Assembly (NCBI GenBank): GCA_018370615.1
Contig: JAGZAC010000109.1
Coordinates: 1 to 6,040, forward strand
Direction: 5' to 3'
From: Clostridiales bacterium
GTDB lineage: Bacteria > Bacillota > Clostridia > Oscillospirales > CAG-272
DNA: 6,040 bases
Position 1 is the stretch's first letter; every line of letters starts with the position of its first letter. Both the position numbers and the translations under genes were made by a program. Shown piece by piece: positions 1 through 4,795 of the stretch. Under the pieces are notes generated by a model, which was not told the origin of the DNA, did no database searches, and saw only the letters and a program-made list of their open reading frames with translations.

Positions 1-171
1 GATGCGCGTACCTATGATACGGAAGAAGAAAACATTGAAGTACTAAGAAAAAGCGGAAATAGTGCGGTAGTAGAAGCCCAGTCTTATGTGGACGGGGAGG
101 CGGACGTCACGGTAGAGGTGCAGATGATTTATGAAGACGGTGCGTGGCGGCTGGATAGCCCCACATACTGA
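1..171 (+). CDS. C-terminal fragment of an unidentified protein
   Basis: Frame 1 is open from the window edge to a TGA at 169-171, giving 56 residues that end in DSPTY. The fragment is acidic and reads as alternating beta strands (VVEAQSYVDG, ADVTVEVQMIYEDGAWRL). A closing strand of the form 'M-x-YEDGAW-RLD' is common at the end of small NTF2-like or DUF4878-like secreted domains, where Trp packs on the sheet; that resemblance is an impression only, and I do not name a family. The start, any signal peptide and most of the protein lie outside the window. Transcription should end at the hairpin 179-212, shared with the convergent gene on the other strand. That the reading frame is real is well supported by the terminator placed 8 bases after the stop; its function is unknown. 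Confidence 0.75.
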   Translation, partial: DARTYDTEEENIEVLRKSGNSAVVEAQSYVDGEADVTVEVQMIYEDGAWRLDSPTY

Positions 172-178
172 TGAATGT

Positions 179-212
179 AAAAACCGTCCCGGCATGTGCC
201 GGGACGGTTTTT
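179..212. terminator. Bidirectional rho-independent terminator between convergent genes
   Basis: An 11-bp perfect G+C-rich stem (CCGTCCCGGCA 184-194 with TGCCGGGACGG 197-207) is flanked by A5 at 179-183 and T5 at 208-212, which pair further and provide a U-tract in both directions. It lies between the TGA at 171 and the minus-strand TAA at 211-213, so its right edge overlaps that stop codon. One hairpin therefore serves both converging genes. Confidence 0.93.
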
Positions 213-723
213 ATTCTGCAAGGACCTCCATAAAGCTGCTGTTGGACAAATTTACTACAGGAATGTCTTTGCTTTTCGCGTAATTCACTGTGTAAACAGT
301 GCCACCCTTCGCTGTATCGTTCAAATATGCCACGCAGACCGCGCTGTTGTCCACCATCCACCGGTTGCGCTTATGCATACAAGTGCTGGAGTAGGTATCC
401 TGGATATAGTGAATGTCATTTGCTTCTTCCAGCAGCCGGTTGTAACGGTACACATCGGAGGGATTTTTCCAGCGAGCCGTTTGGTCCCGGCAGGGGAGGG
501 CCAGAAACAGAGTAATTCTTGGGTCCTCTTCTCGTGCAGAAACAACAGCTTCAGCAGCCATCATGTCGAAGCCTATTGCGCCGCCGGCAATAAAATGACA
601 GTATCCCAGCTGTGTCAAACGCTGAATGGCACGTTCCAGCCGCAGGGGCAGGATTTGCATATGTTTATCTAGGATTTGTCTGTGGCCGGTAAAGCACACA
701 CTTTCATTTTTTAAAAATTCCAC
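211..723 (-). CDS. SLOG-superfamily protein, DUF1273/YpsA-like
   Basis: The product is 170 residues from a GTG start at 723. Visible landmarks are VCFTGHR (9-15) after the first strand, FIAGGAIGFD (44-53), a Gly-rich nucleotide-binding-type loop, the strand RITLFLALP (69-77), and the C-terminal block WMVDNSAVCVAYLN plus KGGT (122-142). This order is that of the DUF1273/YpsA branch of the SLOG (SMF/DprA-LOG) Rossmann-like fold, which is thought to bind nucleotide-derived ligands; the exact ligand is not known. Length fits the family. The GTG start is chosen because AAAGGAG stands 8 bases upstream, whereas the in-frame ATG at 771 lies inside the promoter and would be upstream of the transcript. 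The gene stands alone, with its own promoter and a terminator shared with the convergent gene. Family assignment is confident; function is not. B. subtilis YpsA has been linked to cell division, but orthology is not shown here. Confidence 0.9.
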   Translation of the reverse strand: MEFLKNESVCFTGHRQILDKHMQILPLRLERAIQRLTQLGYCHFIAGGAIGFDMMAAEAVVSAREEDPRITLFLALPCRDQTARWKNPSDVYRYNRLLEEANDIHYIQDTYSSTCMHKRNRWMVDNSAVCVAYLNDTAKGGTVYTVNYAKSKDIPVVNLSNSSFMEVLAE

Positions 724-749
724 CGTCAGTTCTCCTTTGTTATAAGTGT

Positions 750-778
750 ATTGTAACGTACAGAAGCACATTTGTCAA
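750..778 (-). promoter_or_regulatory. Sigma-A promoter of the SLOG/DUF1273 gene
   Basis: Read on the minus strand, the -35 is TTGACA (778-773), the spacer is 17 bp, and the -10 is TACAAT (755-750): a consensus -35 and a 5/6 -10. Transcription should begin near 743, leaving a leader of about 20 bases with the AAAGGAG ribosome binding site. This fixes the GTG at 723 as the translation start. Confidence 0.9.
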
Positions 779-805
779 CGCCGAAAGAAAAAATACTAAC
801 ATAAA

Positions 806-859
806 GTAGGATTTACTCTCCTACGCACAGACAGAAGCTTTACACAAAGCTTCTTTTTT
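806..859 (+). ncRNA. Candidate small RNA ending in an intrinsic terminator
   Basis: A strong + strand terminator (AGAAGCTTT 833-841, loop ACAC, AAAGCTTCT 846-854, then T's to 859) has no gene in front of it on that strand. Directly upstream is a second hairpin, GTAGGA 806-811 with TCCTAC 819-824. A possible promoter, TTGTCA (772-777), 16-bp spacer, TACTAA (794-799), would start transcription near 806. Together these would give a two-hairpin RNA of about 54 bases. The terminator is clear; the promoter is weak and the RNA is inference. On the minus strand the first hairpin, followed by a T-rich run (GTTAGTATTTTTTC), could instead end the Cys-rich gene at 872. Confidence 0.35.
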
Positions 860-871
860 GTTTGATAGACG

Positions 872-1105
872 CTACTTTTTTGGTTTTTTGATTCTTTTCA
901 GCAGGGATTCTATCATTTCCTCTTGCGTATTATCGGGCGGAGGAAGTGAGAAAGTTTGTTGAATAGAAGTAGTTTTTGCCGCTTTTTGTCGATTTCCTTT
1001 TGGATGGACACAATCGGCACATTTTCCAAATTGGTCAATGAGAATTTCGCCCGCTGTACAGCGGGTGTTTTTGTTGTAAATACAACGGAAGTTTTTGCAG
1101 CGCAT
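872..1105 (-). CDS. Small Cys-rich protein, putative metal-binding knuckle
   Basis: The product is 77 residues. The first half holds five cysteines (C3, C8, C16, C29, C32) spaced C-x4-C-x7-C-x12-C-x2-C, the last pair a CxxC in GKCADC; this resembles a small zinc-binding fold. The second half is hydrophilic and ends in a Lys-rich tail (LLKRIKKPKK). I recall similar short N-terminal Cys modules among hypothetical proteins of clostridial accessory regions, but cannot name a family. The start is supported by AAGGAG six bases before the ATG at 1105. The stop is TAG. It is transcribed away from the XRE gene, and the two 18-bp operators between them (1134-1195) suggest control by that regulator. A role in DNA or RNA binding is possible but unproven. 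Confidence 0.72.
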   Translation of the reverse strand: MRCKNFRCIYNKNTRCTAGEILIDQFGKCADCVHPKGNRQKAAKTTSIQQTFSLPPPDNTQEEMIESLLKRIKKPKK

Positions 1106-1133
1106 ATGGAGCTCCTTATAAATAAAGTTAAAT

Positions 1134-1151
1134 TTAGTGTTTTAACACTAA
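1134..1151. promoter_or_regulatory. Operator 1 in the divergent Cys-rich/XRE intergenic region
   Basis: TTAGTGTTTTAACACTAA is an 18-bp dyad with perfect 8-bp arms around a central TT. Its start is 44 bp from that of the matching second site at 1178. It lies 29 bases upstream of the Cys-rich gene's ATG, so it would cover that gene's promoter or leader, and it flanks the probable XRE promoter. Confidence 0.75.
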
Positions 1152-1177
1152 CATTTTCCGTAAATAAATCCTACTAT

Positions 1178-1195
1178 TTAGTGGAAAAACACTAA
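1178..1195. promoter_or_regulatory. Operator 2 in the divergent Cys-rich/XRE intergenic region
   Basis: TTAGTGGAAAAACACTAA has the same 18-bp layout as operator 1; the outer TTAGTG and CACTAA are identical and only the inner left arm differs. It lies just after a possible -10, TACTAT (1172-1177), and just before the ribosome binding site AGGAG (1200-1204), so bound protein would block the XRE promoter. This fits Cro/cI-style autorepression by the XRE protein. Confidence 0.72.
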
Positions 1196-1210
1196 TAATA
1201 GGAGAATAAA

Positions 1211-1453
1211 ATGGACGTTAATCAAGCGACAAAAAGAAGAATTCGGGAATTGTGTGAGGAAAAGAGAATTACACCTAACGCATTGAGCTATTTATGCGGT
1301 GTGTCGCAATCCACTGTGAAAAGTATTTTGAACGATGAAACGACAAGTCCAACAATATCTACAATAAAGAAATTGTGTGATGGACTGGAGATTACGTTAG
1401 CTGAATTTTTCGATACAGAGGAATTCAACAATTTAGAACAAGAAATACGATAA
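1211..1453 (+). CDS. XRE-family helix-turn-helix regulator
   Basis: The product is 80 residues, almost all of it one Cro/C1-type HTH domain (Xre family). Helix 2-turn-helix 3 spans about residues 22-41 (PNALSYLCGVSQSTVKSILN), with the recognition helix near SQSTVKSIL and the usual closing segment TISTIKKLCDGLEITLAEFF (48-67). There is no sensor or protease domain, so it should act as a small dimeric repressor. ATG 1211 is preceded by AGGAG with a six-base gap. Two near-identical 18-bp dyads directly upstream are the likely operators, implying autoregulation and control of the divergent Cys-rich gene. The following gene starts 177 bases later and probably has its own promoter. Base composition here is visibly A+T-richer than in rny, in keeping with a horizontally acquired islet. 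Family call is firm; targets are inferred. Confidence 0.93.
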   Translation: MDVNQATKRRIRELCEEKRITPNALSYLCGVSQSTVKSILNDETTSPTISTIKKLCDGLEITLAEFFDTEEFNNLEQEIR

Positions 1454-1526
1454 TTTGACAAAAAATTTAAGCTTGCTGAATAGGAACTATAACGATTATA
1501 TGATACACAAAACAAATGAAAATGTC

Positions 1527-1573
1527 AAGCAAAATTACTTATTAAATAAAGTAATTTTGCTTCTATCTATAAT
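1527..1573 (+). promoter_or_regulatory. Long A+T-rich palindrome abutting a TATAAT box
   Basis: AAGCAAAATTACTT (1527-1540) and AAGTAATTTTGCTT (1549-1562) form a perfect 14-bp stem with an 8-base loop. Five bases later is a perfect -10 box, TATAAT (1568-1573), 57 bases before the ATG at 1631, with no good -35 at the expected place (AATAAA at 1545-1550). The palindrome therefore covers the -35/spacer zone and is a plausible operator for an activator or repressor of the next gene. Alternatively it is a poor terminator for the XRE gene; it lacks a T-tract. Confidence 0.5.
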
Positions 1574-1630
1574 GTAAAATCGTCACTAAAATAAGTGCAA
1601 ATGATATTTGTAAAGAAAGGAGATTTTTTT

Positions 1631-1951
1631 ATGCTAGATAAGTATTTTTGGAAACGCGAAAAGAAAATTAAACGTAATTATGATATAGAAGACAGTCTAT
1701 TCGAAAAAATGAAACAGGCGACAGAGATATACGATGCAGGGATAGCAGATATTTTTAACGCATGCGTTATGGAATTGATTCATAGCGAAAATATAAAATT
1801 ATATGAAACAAAAGAAACAGATTTATACGAAGCGCATACATTTTATATTTTGGAAAGCAACGTTATAGGACTGGAAAAATTAAATGCAAAATACGGAGTG
1901 AGTATTCGGAAGCTAGTAAACATAGCAATTCGGAATGCTTTTGAAACATAA
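1631..1951 (+). CDS. Putative tandem ribbon-helix-helix DNA-binding protein
   Basis: The product is 106 residues. After a basic N-terminus (KREKKIKRN, 8-16) there are two similar segments, about 16-50 and 70-104, which align without a gap at an offset of 54 residues: I19/I73, Y34/Y88, I38/I92 and N43/N97 are identical, and hydrophobic positions coincide (M27/L81, I41/L95, V46/I100, I50/F104). Each has the shape of a ribbon-helix-helix unit (beta strand, helix, turn, helix), most clearly SIRKLVNIAIRNAF at 91-104. RHH proteins normally dimerise to pair two strands; a fused pair could do this within one chain. The start is ATG 1631 because AAAGGAG (1616-1622) lies eight bases upstream; the in-frame GTG at 1595 has none. 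I do not recognise a named family. It follows the XRE gene and may belong to the same accessory module. Confidence 0.75.
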   Translation: MLDKYFWKREKKIKRNYDIEDSLFEKMKQATEIYDAGIADIFNACVMELIHSENIKLYETKETDLYEAHTFYILESNVIGLEKLNAKYGVSIRKLVNIAIRNAFET

Positions 1952-1954
1952 TTC

Positions 1955-1969
1955 TTACGTATTACGTAA
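1955..1969. repeat. 15-bp perfect palindrome just after the tandem-RHH gene
   Basis: TTACGTATTACGTAA has 7-bp perfect arms around a central T and begins four bases after the stop codon at 1951. It is too short and A+T-rich to be a good terminator, and no T-tract follows. It could be a protein-binding site or part of the junction between the A+T-rich islet and the G+C-rich repeats. Confidence 0.35.
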
Positions 1970-1990
1970 TTTTGTGGCTGTAAAACTCTG

Positions 1991-2080
1991 TAAGCCGCCC
2001 TGGAAGGGAGTTTGCGCAAATCCGAGCCTCCCCGGTATGGAAGCTTTCCTTTCGTCTTTTCGCCTCCCCACAAGAGAACC
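1991..2080 (+). repeat. Degenerate remnants of the palindromic repeat family
   Basis: Pieces such as GAGCCTCCCC (2024-2033) and CGCCTCCCCACAAGAGA (2061-2077) match the outer arms of the units that follow, but the internal hairpins are missing or eroded. No gene is seen between 1952 and 2710; this and the entries that follow account for the interval. Confidence 0.5.
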
Positions 2081-2090
2081 TACCTATTCC

Positions 2091-2202
2091 AAGCCTCCCC
2101 TGTGTAAGGGGAGGTGGCTCGCTGTAAGCGAGGCGGAGGGGTTGTAAAAGAGAACAATCCCCCACCCGCTAACGCGGGAGCCCCCTTTACACAAGGGGGC
2201 CT
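2091..2202 (+). repeat. Palindromic repeat unit A (complete)
   Basis: Left arm 2091-2145 begins AAGCCTCCCCTGTG and ends GGGGTTGT; right arm 2154-2202 begins ACAATCCC and is an imperfect inverted copy of the left, across an 8-base spacer. Five stems can form in order: CCTCCCC/GGGGAGG; CTCGC/GCGAG (2118-2132); GGGGTTGT/ACAATCCC; CCCGC/GCGGG (2165-2178); CCCCC/GGGGG. The second and fourth stems differ in sequence between copies but always self-pair. Confidence 0.92.
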
Positions 2203-2213
2203 TATCTCACTTG

Positions 2214-2345
2214 AAGCCTCCCCAGTGTGGGAGTTGCATAGCAACTCCTGGGGTGGTGGCTCGCCGTAGGGCGAGACGGAGGGGTTGTAAAAGAGAACAA
2301 TCCCCCTGTCGACTGCATCGACACCCCCCTTTGCACAAGGGGGGC
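2214..2345 (+). repeat. Palindromic repeat unit B (complete, with extra hairpin)
   Basis: Same plan as unit A: left arm 2214-2288, right arm 2297-2345. The first hairpin carries an added 19-base stem-loop, GGAGTTGCATAGCAACTCC (2230-2248). The variable stems are CTCGCC/GGCGAG (2260-2275) on the left and TGTCGA/TCGACA (2307-2323) on the right, the latter unlike any other copy. Confidence 0.92.
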
Positions 2346-2355
2346 AATCTAATAT

Positions 2356-2487
2356 AAGCCTCCCCTGTGTAAGGGGAGGTGGCTCGCTGTAAGCGAGGCG
2401 GAGGGGTTGTAAAGGAAAAACAATCCCTCAGGCGGCTTTGCCGCCAGCACCCTAGCGGTTCCAAAGGAACCGCCCACAAGGGAGCCT
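2356..2487 (+). repeat. Palindromic repeat unit C (complete, with extra hairpin)
   Basis: Left arm 2356-2410 matches unit A apart from neighbouring bases; right arm 2420-2487. The right variable stem is GGCGGC/GCCGCC (2431-2445). An extra 19-base stem-loop, GCGGTTCCAAAGGAACCGC (2455-2473), sits in the last hairpin, at the mirror position to the one in unit B. Confidence 0.92.
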
Positions 2488-2504
2488 TAAAAAACTTGTA
2501 TCGT

Positions 2505-2592
2505 CATGCCCCCGGAGATGCGTAGCATCTCCCCACAAGGGAGCCTTTTATTTTAATGCTTTGCTGCGCAGCTTCCCACAAGAGGGATTGTT
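2505..2592 (+). repeat. Two truncated copies of the palindromic repeat
   Basis: The first fragment has a 19-base stem-loop, GGAGATGCGTAGCATCTCC (2514-2532), followed by the right-end sequence CCACAAGGGAGCC. The second (about 2556-2592) has a short CTGCGCAG dyad (2564-2571), then TTCCCACAAGAGGGATTGTT. Both lack the left arm. They add another independent sequence to the set of self-complementary 19-base modules. Confidence 0.65.
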
Positions 2593-2603
2593 AAATTGAC
2601 AAA

Positions 2604-2681
2604 TTACAAGTTTCTTGTAATTTGAACTATAAAACAACAAGAAACTTGTAAAATCAGAACCATATTACAAATTTCTTGTAA
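2604..2681. repeat. Array of three 17-bp palindromes at 30-31 bp spacing
   Basis: Site 1 TTACAAGTTTCTTGTAA (2604-2620), site 2 CAACAAGAAACTTGTAA (2635-2651) and site 3 TTACAAATTTCTTGTAA (2665-2681) share the dyad ACAA-N5-TTGT. Centres are at 2612, 2643 and 2673, close to three helical turns apart, so all sites face the same side of the helix. A TTGACA (2596-2601) precedes site 1 but has no good -10. The array lies immediately beyond the rny terminator. Cooperative binding by a dimeric protein is the simplest reading; the protein is unknown. Confidence 0.7.
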
Positions 2682-2707
2682 AAAACAGCCTCCGAAAGGA
2701 GGCTGTT
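2680..2707 (-). terminator. Rho-independent terminator of rny
   Basis: On the minus strand a perfect 10-bp stem (AACAGCCTCC, loop TTTC, GGAGGCTGTT; + strand arms 2684-2693 and 2698-2707) is followed by a run of T's. It begins three bases after the rny stop codon at 2711-2713, so rny ends its transcript alone. Confidence 0.95.
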
Positions 2708-2710
2708 CTC

Positions 2711-4276
2711 TTATTTTGCATAATCGATGGCACGGCTTTCCCGGACAATGTGTACTTTGATTTGTCCCGGATACTCCAGCTCGTCTTCGATTTTTTTGAC
2801 AATATCCCGCGCCACCAAGGGCATCCGGTCGTCGGAAATTACCTCAGGCTTTACCATAATGCGGATTTCGCGGCCAGCTTGGATAGCGTAGGATTTCTCC
2901 ACGCCGTCAAAACTCTTTGCAATTTCTTCTAGCTTGGTAAGCCGTTTGATGTAGTTTTCCAAATTTTCACGCCGTGCGCCGGGCCGTGCTGCGGAAATGG
3001 CATCTGCAGCCTGGACAATCATAGCTACAAGGGTTTGCGGTTCTACATCTCCGTGGTGGGCCTCGATGGCGTGAATGACGTCTTTGCTTTCTTTGTATTT
3101 CCGGGCGATGTCCACACCCAGCTGTACATGGGAGCCTTCCATTTCTGCAGTGAGGGCTTTCCCGATGTCGTGGAGCAGACCAGCTCGTTTTGCCAGCATG
3201 TTGTCTACGCCAAGCTCGTCTGCGATAACGCCTGAGAGCAGGGACACCTCAATAGAGTGATTCAGCACATTTTGTCCATAGCTGGTACGGTATTTCAGAC
3301 GGCCCAGCAGGCGAACCAGCTCGCCGTTCAGACCGTGGATGCCAGTTTCAAAGGTAGCGGCCTCGCCGGCCTTCTTGATGGCTACGTCTACCTCATGCTT
3401 TGCCTTTTCCACCATTTCCTCAATGCGGGTGGGATGTATTCTGCCGTCGGAAATCAGCCGCTCCAGTGCAATCCGGGCAACCTCTCTGCGGACCGGGTCG
3501 AAGCTGGAAATGGTAATGGCTTCCGGTGTGTCGTCAATGATAAGGTCTACTCCGGTGAGAGTTTCAATGGTACGGATGTTTCGACCTTCCCGGCCGATGA
3601 TCCGCCCCTTCATATCTTCGTTGGGCAGTGTCACAGTGGAAACGGTAATCTCCGCTACGTGGTCTGCCGCGCAGCGCTGTATAGCCTGGGCAATGATGTT
3701 GCGGGCTTTATCGTCTGCTTCCTCCTTGAATTCCTGCTCCAGCTCCACCATTTTCTTTGCCTGTTCGTGGCGGACCTCCTCCACCATTTCTTCAATGAGC
3801 TTGTCCCTTGCCTGCTGCGCAGTCATTCCGGAAATACGCTGCAGGGCCATACGGGCTTCTGTGTGTTGATTCTGCAGATCCTCCTGAAGGCGTTCATTGT
3901 CTTCGATTTTTTTCGTAAGGATTTCGTCTTTTTTCTCCAGAGCATCTGTTTTCCGATCCAAGGTTTCCTCTTTGGACTGGACGCGCCGTTCCTGGCGGGA
4001 CAATTCGTTGCGCCGCTCTTTGATTTCCTGCTCAAATTCGTTTTTTGCCTGAAGCATTTCTTCTTTTGCTTCAATCAAAGCCTCTTTTTTTGCGGCAGCG
4101 GCGTCCGCCTTCGCCTGGTTCATTCCGTCGGCAATAATTTTCTTCGCCTGAAGCTCGGCGGAACCAATCTGTGCTTCTGCAATTCTTTTTCGATAGACGA
4201 TGCCGATAGGAAGTCCGATGGCAAATCCAACAATAACGGCGACGACCGCAATGATTATGTAAGTAGCAACGGGCAT
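2711..4276 (-). CDS. rny: Ribonuclease Y
   Basis: The product is 521 residues, normal family length. Order of parts: an N-terminal membrane anchor (about 5-27, YIIIAVVAVIVGFAIGLPIG) with basic residues following; a long charged coiled coil (about 30-190); a KH RNA-binding domain with the GRIIGREGRNI motif (224-234); and an HD metal-dependent phosphohydrolase domain with H340, the H369-D370 pair in LLHDIGK, H383, the EAHHGD block (406-410) and D425. All the expected metal-binding residues are present, so the enzyme should be active. RNase Y is the membrane-attached endonuclease that starts bulk mRNA decay in many Firmicutes and interacts with other decay enzymes. The start is ATG 4276, with AAAGGAGG six bases upstream. 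It is monocistronic here: its own terminator follows at once, and a promoter at 4504-4532 would give a leader of about 220 bases. Repeat clusters lie on both sides. Confidence 0.98.
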   Translation of the reverse strand: MPVATYIIIAVVAVIVGFAIGLPIGIVYRKRIAEAQIGSAELQAKKIIADGMNQAKADAAAAKKEALIEAKEEMLQAKNEFEQEIKERRNELSRQERRVQSKEETLDRKTDALEKKDEILTKKIEDNERLQEDLQNQHTEARMALQRISGMTAQQARDKLIEEMVEEVRHEQAKKMVELEQEFKEEADDKARNIIAQAIQRCAADHVAEITVSTVTLPNEDMKGRIIGREGRNIRTIETLTGVDLIIDDTPEAITISSFDPVRREVARIALERLISDGRIHPTRIEEMVEKAKHEVDVAIKKAGEAATFETGIHGLNGELVRLLGRLKYRTSYGQNVLNHSIEVSLLSGVIADELGVDNMLAKRAGLLHDIGKALTAEMEGSHVQLGVDIARKYKESKDVIHAIEAHHGDVEPQTLVAMIVQAADAISAARPGARRENLENYIKRLTKLEEIAKSFDGVEKSYAIQAGREIRIMVKPEVISDDRMPLVARDIVKKIEDELEYPGQIKVHIVRESRAIDYAK

Positions 4277-4497
4277 GCAATACCTCCTTTTCTAATGATT
4301 TTTTCATCATTTTCATTCAAAGAAATCATATGCATGCCGCAAACCGGGCCGGTGGCCCAGCAGTTTTATGTTGTACCGTATCGCGGGGCAGCAAATACTG
4401 CGGCCCAATGAAAAATAGTATTTTTCTCAAATTTGTAAAGAAAACAAGTCTACTATTTTATATAAAGCCGGCAGAAGCCGGAATATGAGCATACATA
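4277..4497 (-). promoter_or_regulatory. Probable long 5' leader of rny with several dyads
   Basis: If transcription starts near 4497, the leader is about 220 bases with no convincing ORF. It contains CCGGC/GCCGG with a four-base loop (4468-4481), an A+T dyad of two 8-base arms (4410-4426), GGGCC/GGCCC (4346-4358) and AATGAT/ATCATT (4294-4311). A nearer, weaker promoter, TTTACA (4439-4434), 16-bp spacer, TATTTT (4417-4412), could shorten it. I recognise no known riboswitch or RNA family. Confidence 0.4.
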
Positions 4498-4503
4498 TAA
4501 ATT

Positions 4504-4532
4504 ATTATATACCCTGCGGAAGTCTGCGTCAA
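4504..4532 (-). promoter_or_regulatory. rny: Sigma-A promoter upstream of rny
   Basis: On the minus strand TTGACG (4532-4527), a 17-bp spacer and a perfect TATAAT (4509-4504) make a strong promoter. The nearest downstream gene on that strand is rny, 228 bases away from the -10. Confidence 0.82.
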
Positions 4533-4610
4533 GAGTTTTTACTTCTTTTATTTAGAAAGGTAAAAAGATTTTGTATTTTCACATTTTGGAAGAAGGGGGG
4601 CTGCACAAAC

Positions 4611-4660
4611 GAAAGCCTCCTCAGCAGGAAGCTTCCTAAGCCTCTCCACAAAGGAGCCTA
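4611..4660 (+). repeat. Degenerate remnant of the palindromic repeat
   Basis: AAAGCCTCCTCAGCAGGAAG and CCTCTCCACAAAGGAGCCTA recall the outer left and right ends of the complete units, with the centre lost. Together with units D-F it fills the non-coding stretch 4540-4970; nothing gene-like is seen from 4971 to 5045. Confidence 0.5.
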
Positions 4661-4671
4661 CACAAAACCTC

Positions 4672-4784
4672 AAGCCTCCCCTGTGCAAGGGGAGGTGGCT
4701 CGCCGTAGGCGAGACAGAAGGGTTGTAAAAGAGAACAATCCCTCAGTCTGCTAACGCAGACAGCTCCCTTTACACAAGGGAGCC
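4672..4784 (+). repeat. Palindromic repeat unit D (complete)
   Basis: Left arm 4672-4726, right arm 4735-4784, same orientation and plan as units A-C. The variable stems are CTCGCC/GGCGAG (4699-4713) and GTCTGC/GCAGAC (4746-4761). The last hairpin is CTCCC/GGGAG instead of unit A's CCCCC/GGGGG, another paired change. Confidence 0.92.
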
Positions 4785-4795
4785 TGCACACACTT

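Noticed and set aside
196..672. 158-codon + strand frame
   Set aside because: It is antisense to the SLOG/DUF1273 gene, starts inside the terminator hairpin and has no protein-like motif.
1455..1483. Promoter from the TTGACA just after the XRE gene
   Set aside because: At 16-18 bp spacing there is no acceptable -10 (GAATAG/AATAGG); the nearest TATAA-like sequence is 27 bp away.
1595..1630. Upstream GTG start for the tandem-RHH gene
   Set aside because: It has no ribosome binding site, and the extension translates the real ribosome binding site itself.
1843..2073. 76-codon minus-strand frame
   Set aside because: It spans the junction between the tandem-RHH gene (antisense) and repeat debris, with no ribosome binding site.
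2207..2479. 90-codon minus-strand frame
   Set aside because: It consists wholly of the palindromic repeats; Pro/Leu/Arg-rich peptides such as PPLCKGG are the usual false translations of such repeats.
2091..2487. Possible CRISPR array
   Set aside because: The units are long, internally palindromic and nearly contiguous; there are no short fixed repeats with unique spacers of even length, and no cas genes.
2596..2633. Promoter TTGACA ... TATAAA within the palindrome array
   Set aside because: The spacing is 26 bp, far too long, and no gene lies downstream on that strand.
3257..4411. 384-codon open frame on the + strand
   Set aside because: It is antisense to rny, runs through its KH and coiled-coil codons, has low-complexity Phe/Leu-rich content typical of a reversed coiled-coil gene, and lacks a ribosome binding site. 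RNase Y on the other strand is certain.
4277..4497. Leader peptides in the rny leader (a 12-codon ATG frame near 4493 and a 25-codon frame overlapping the rny start)
   Set aside because: The first has no ribosome binding site; the second contains the rny ribosome binding site and has no good one of its own. Neither shows coding character.
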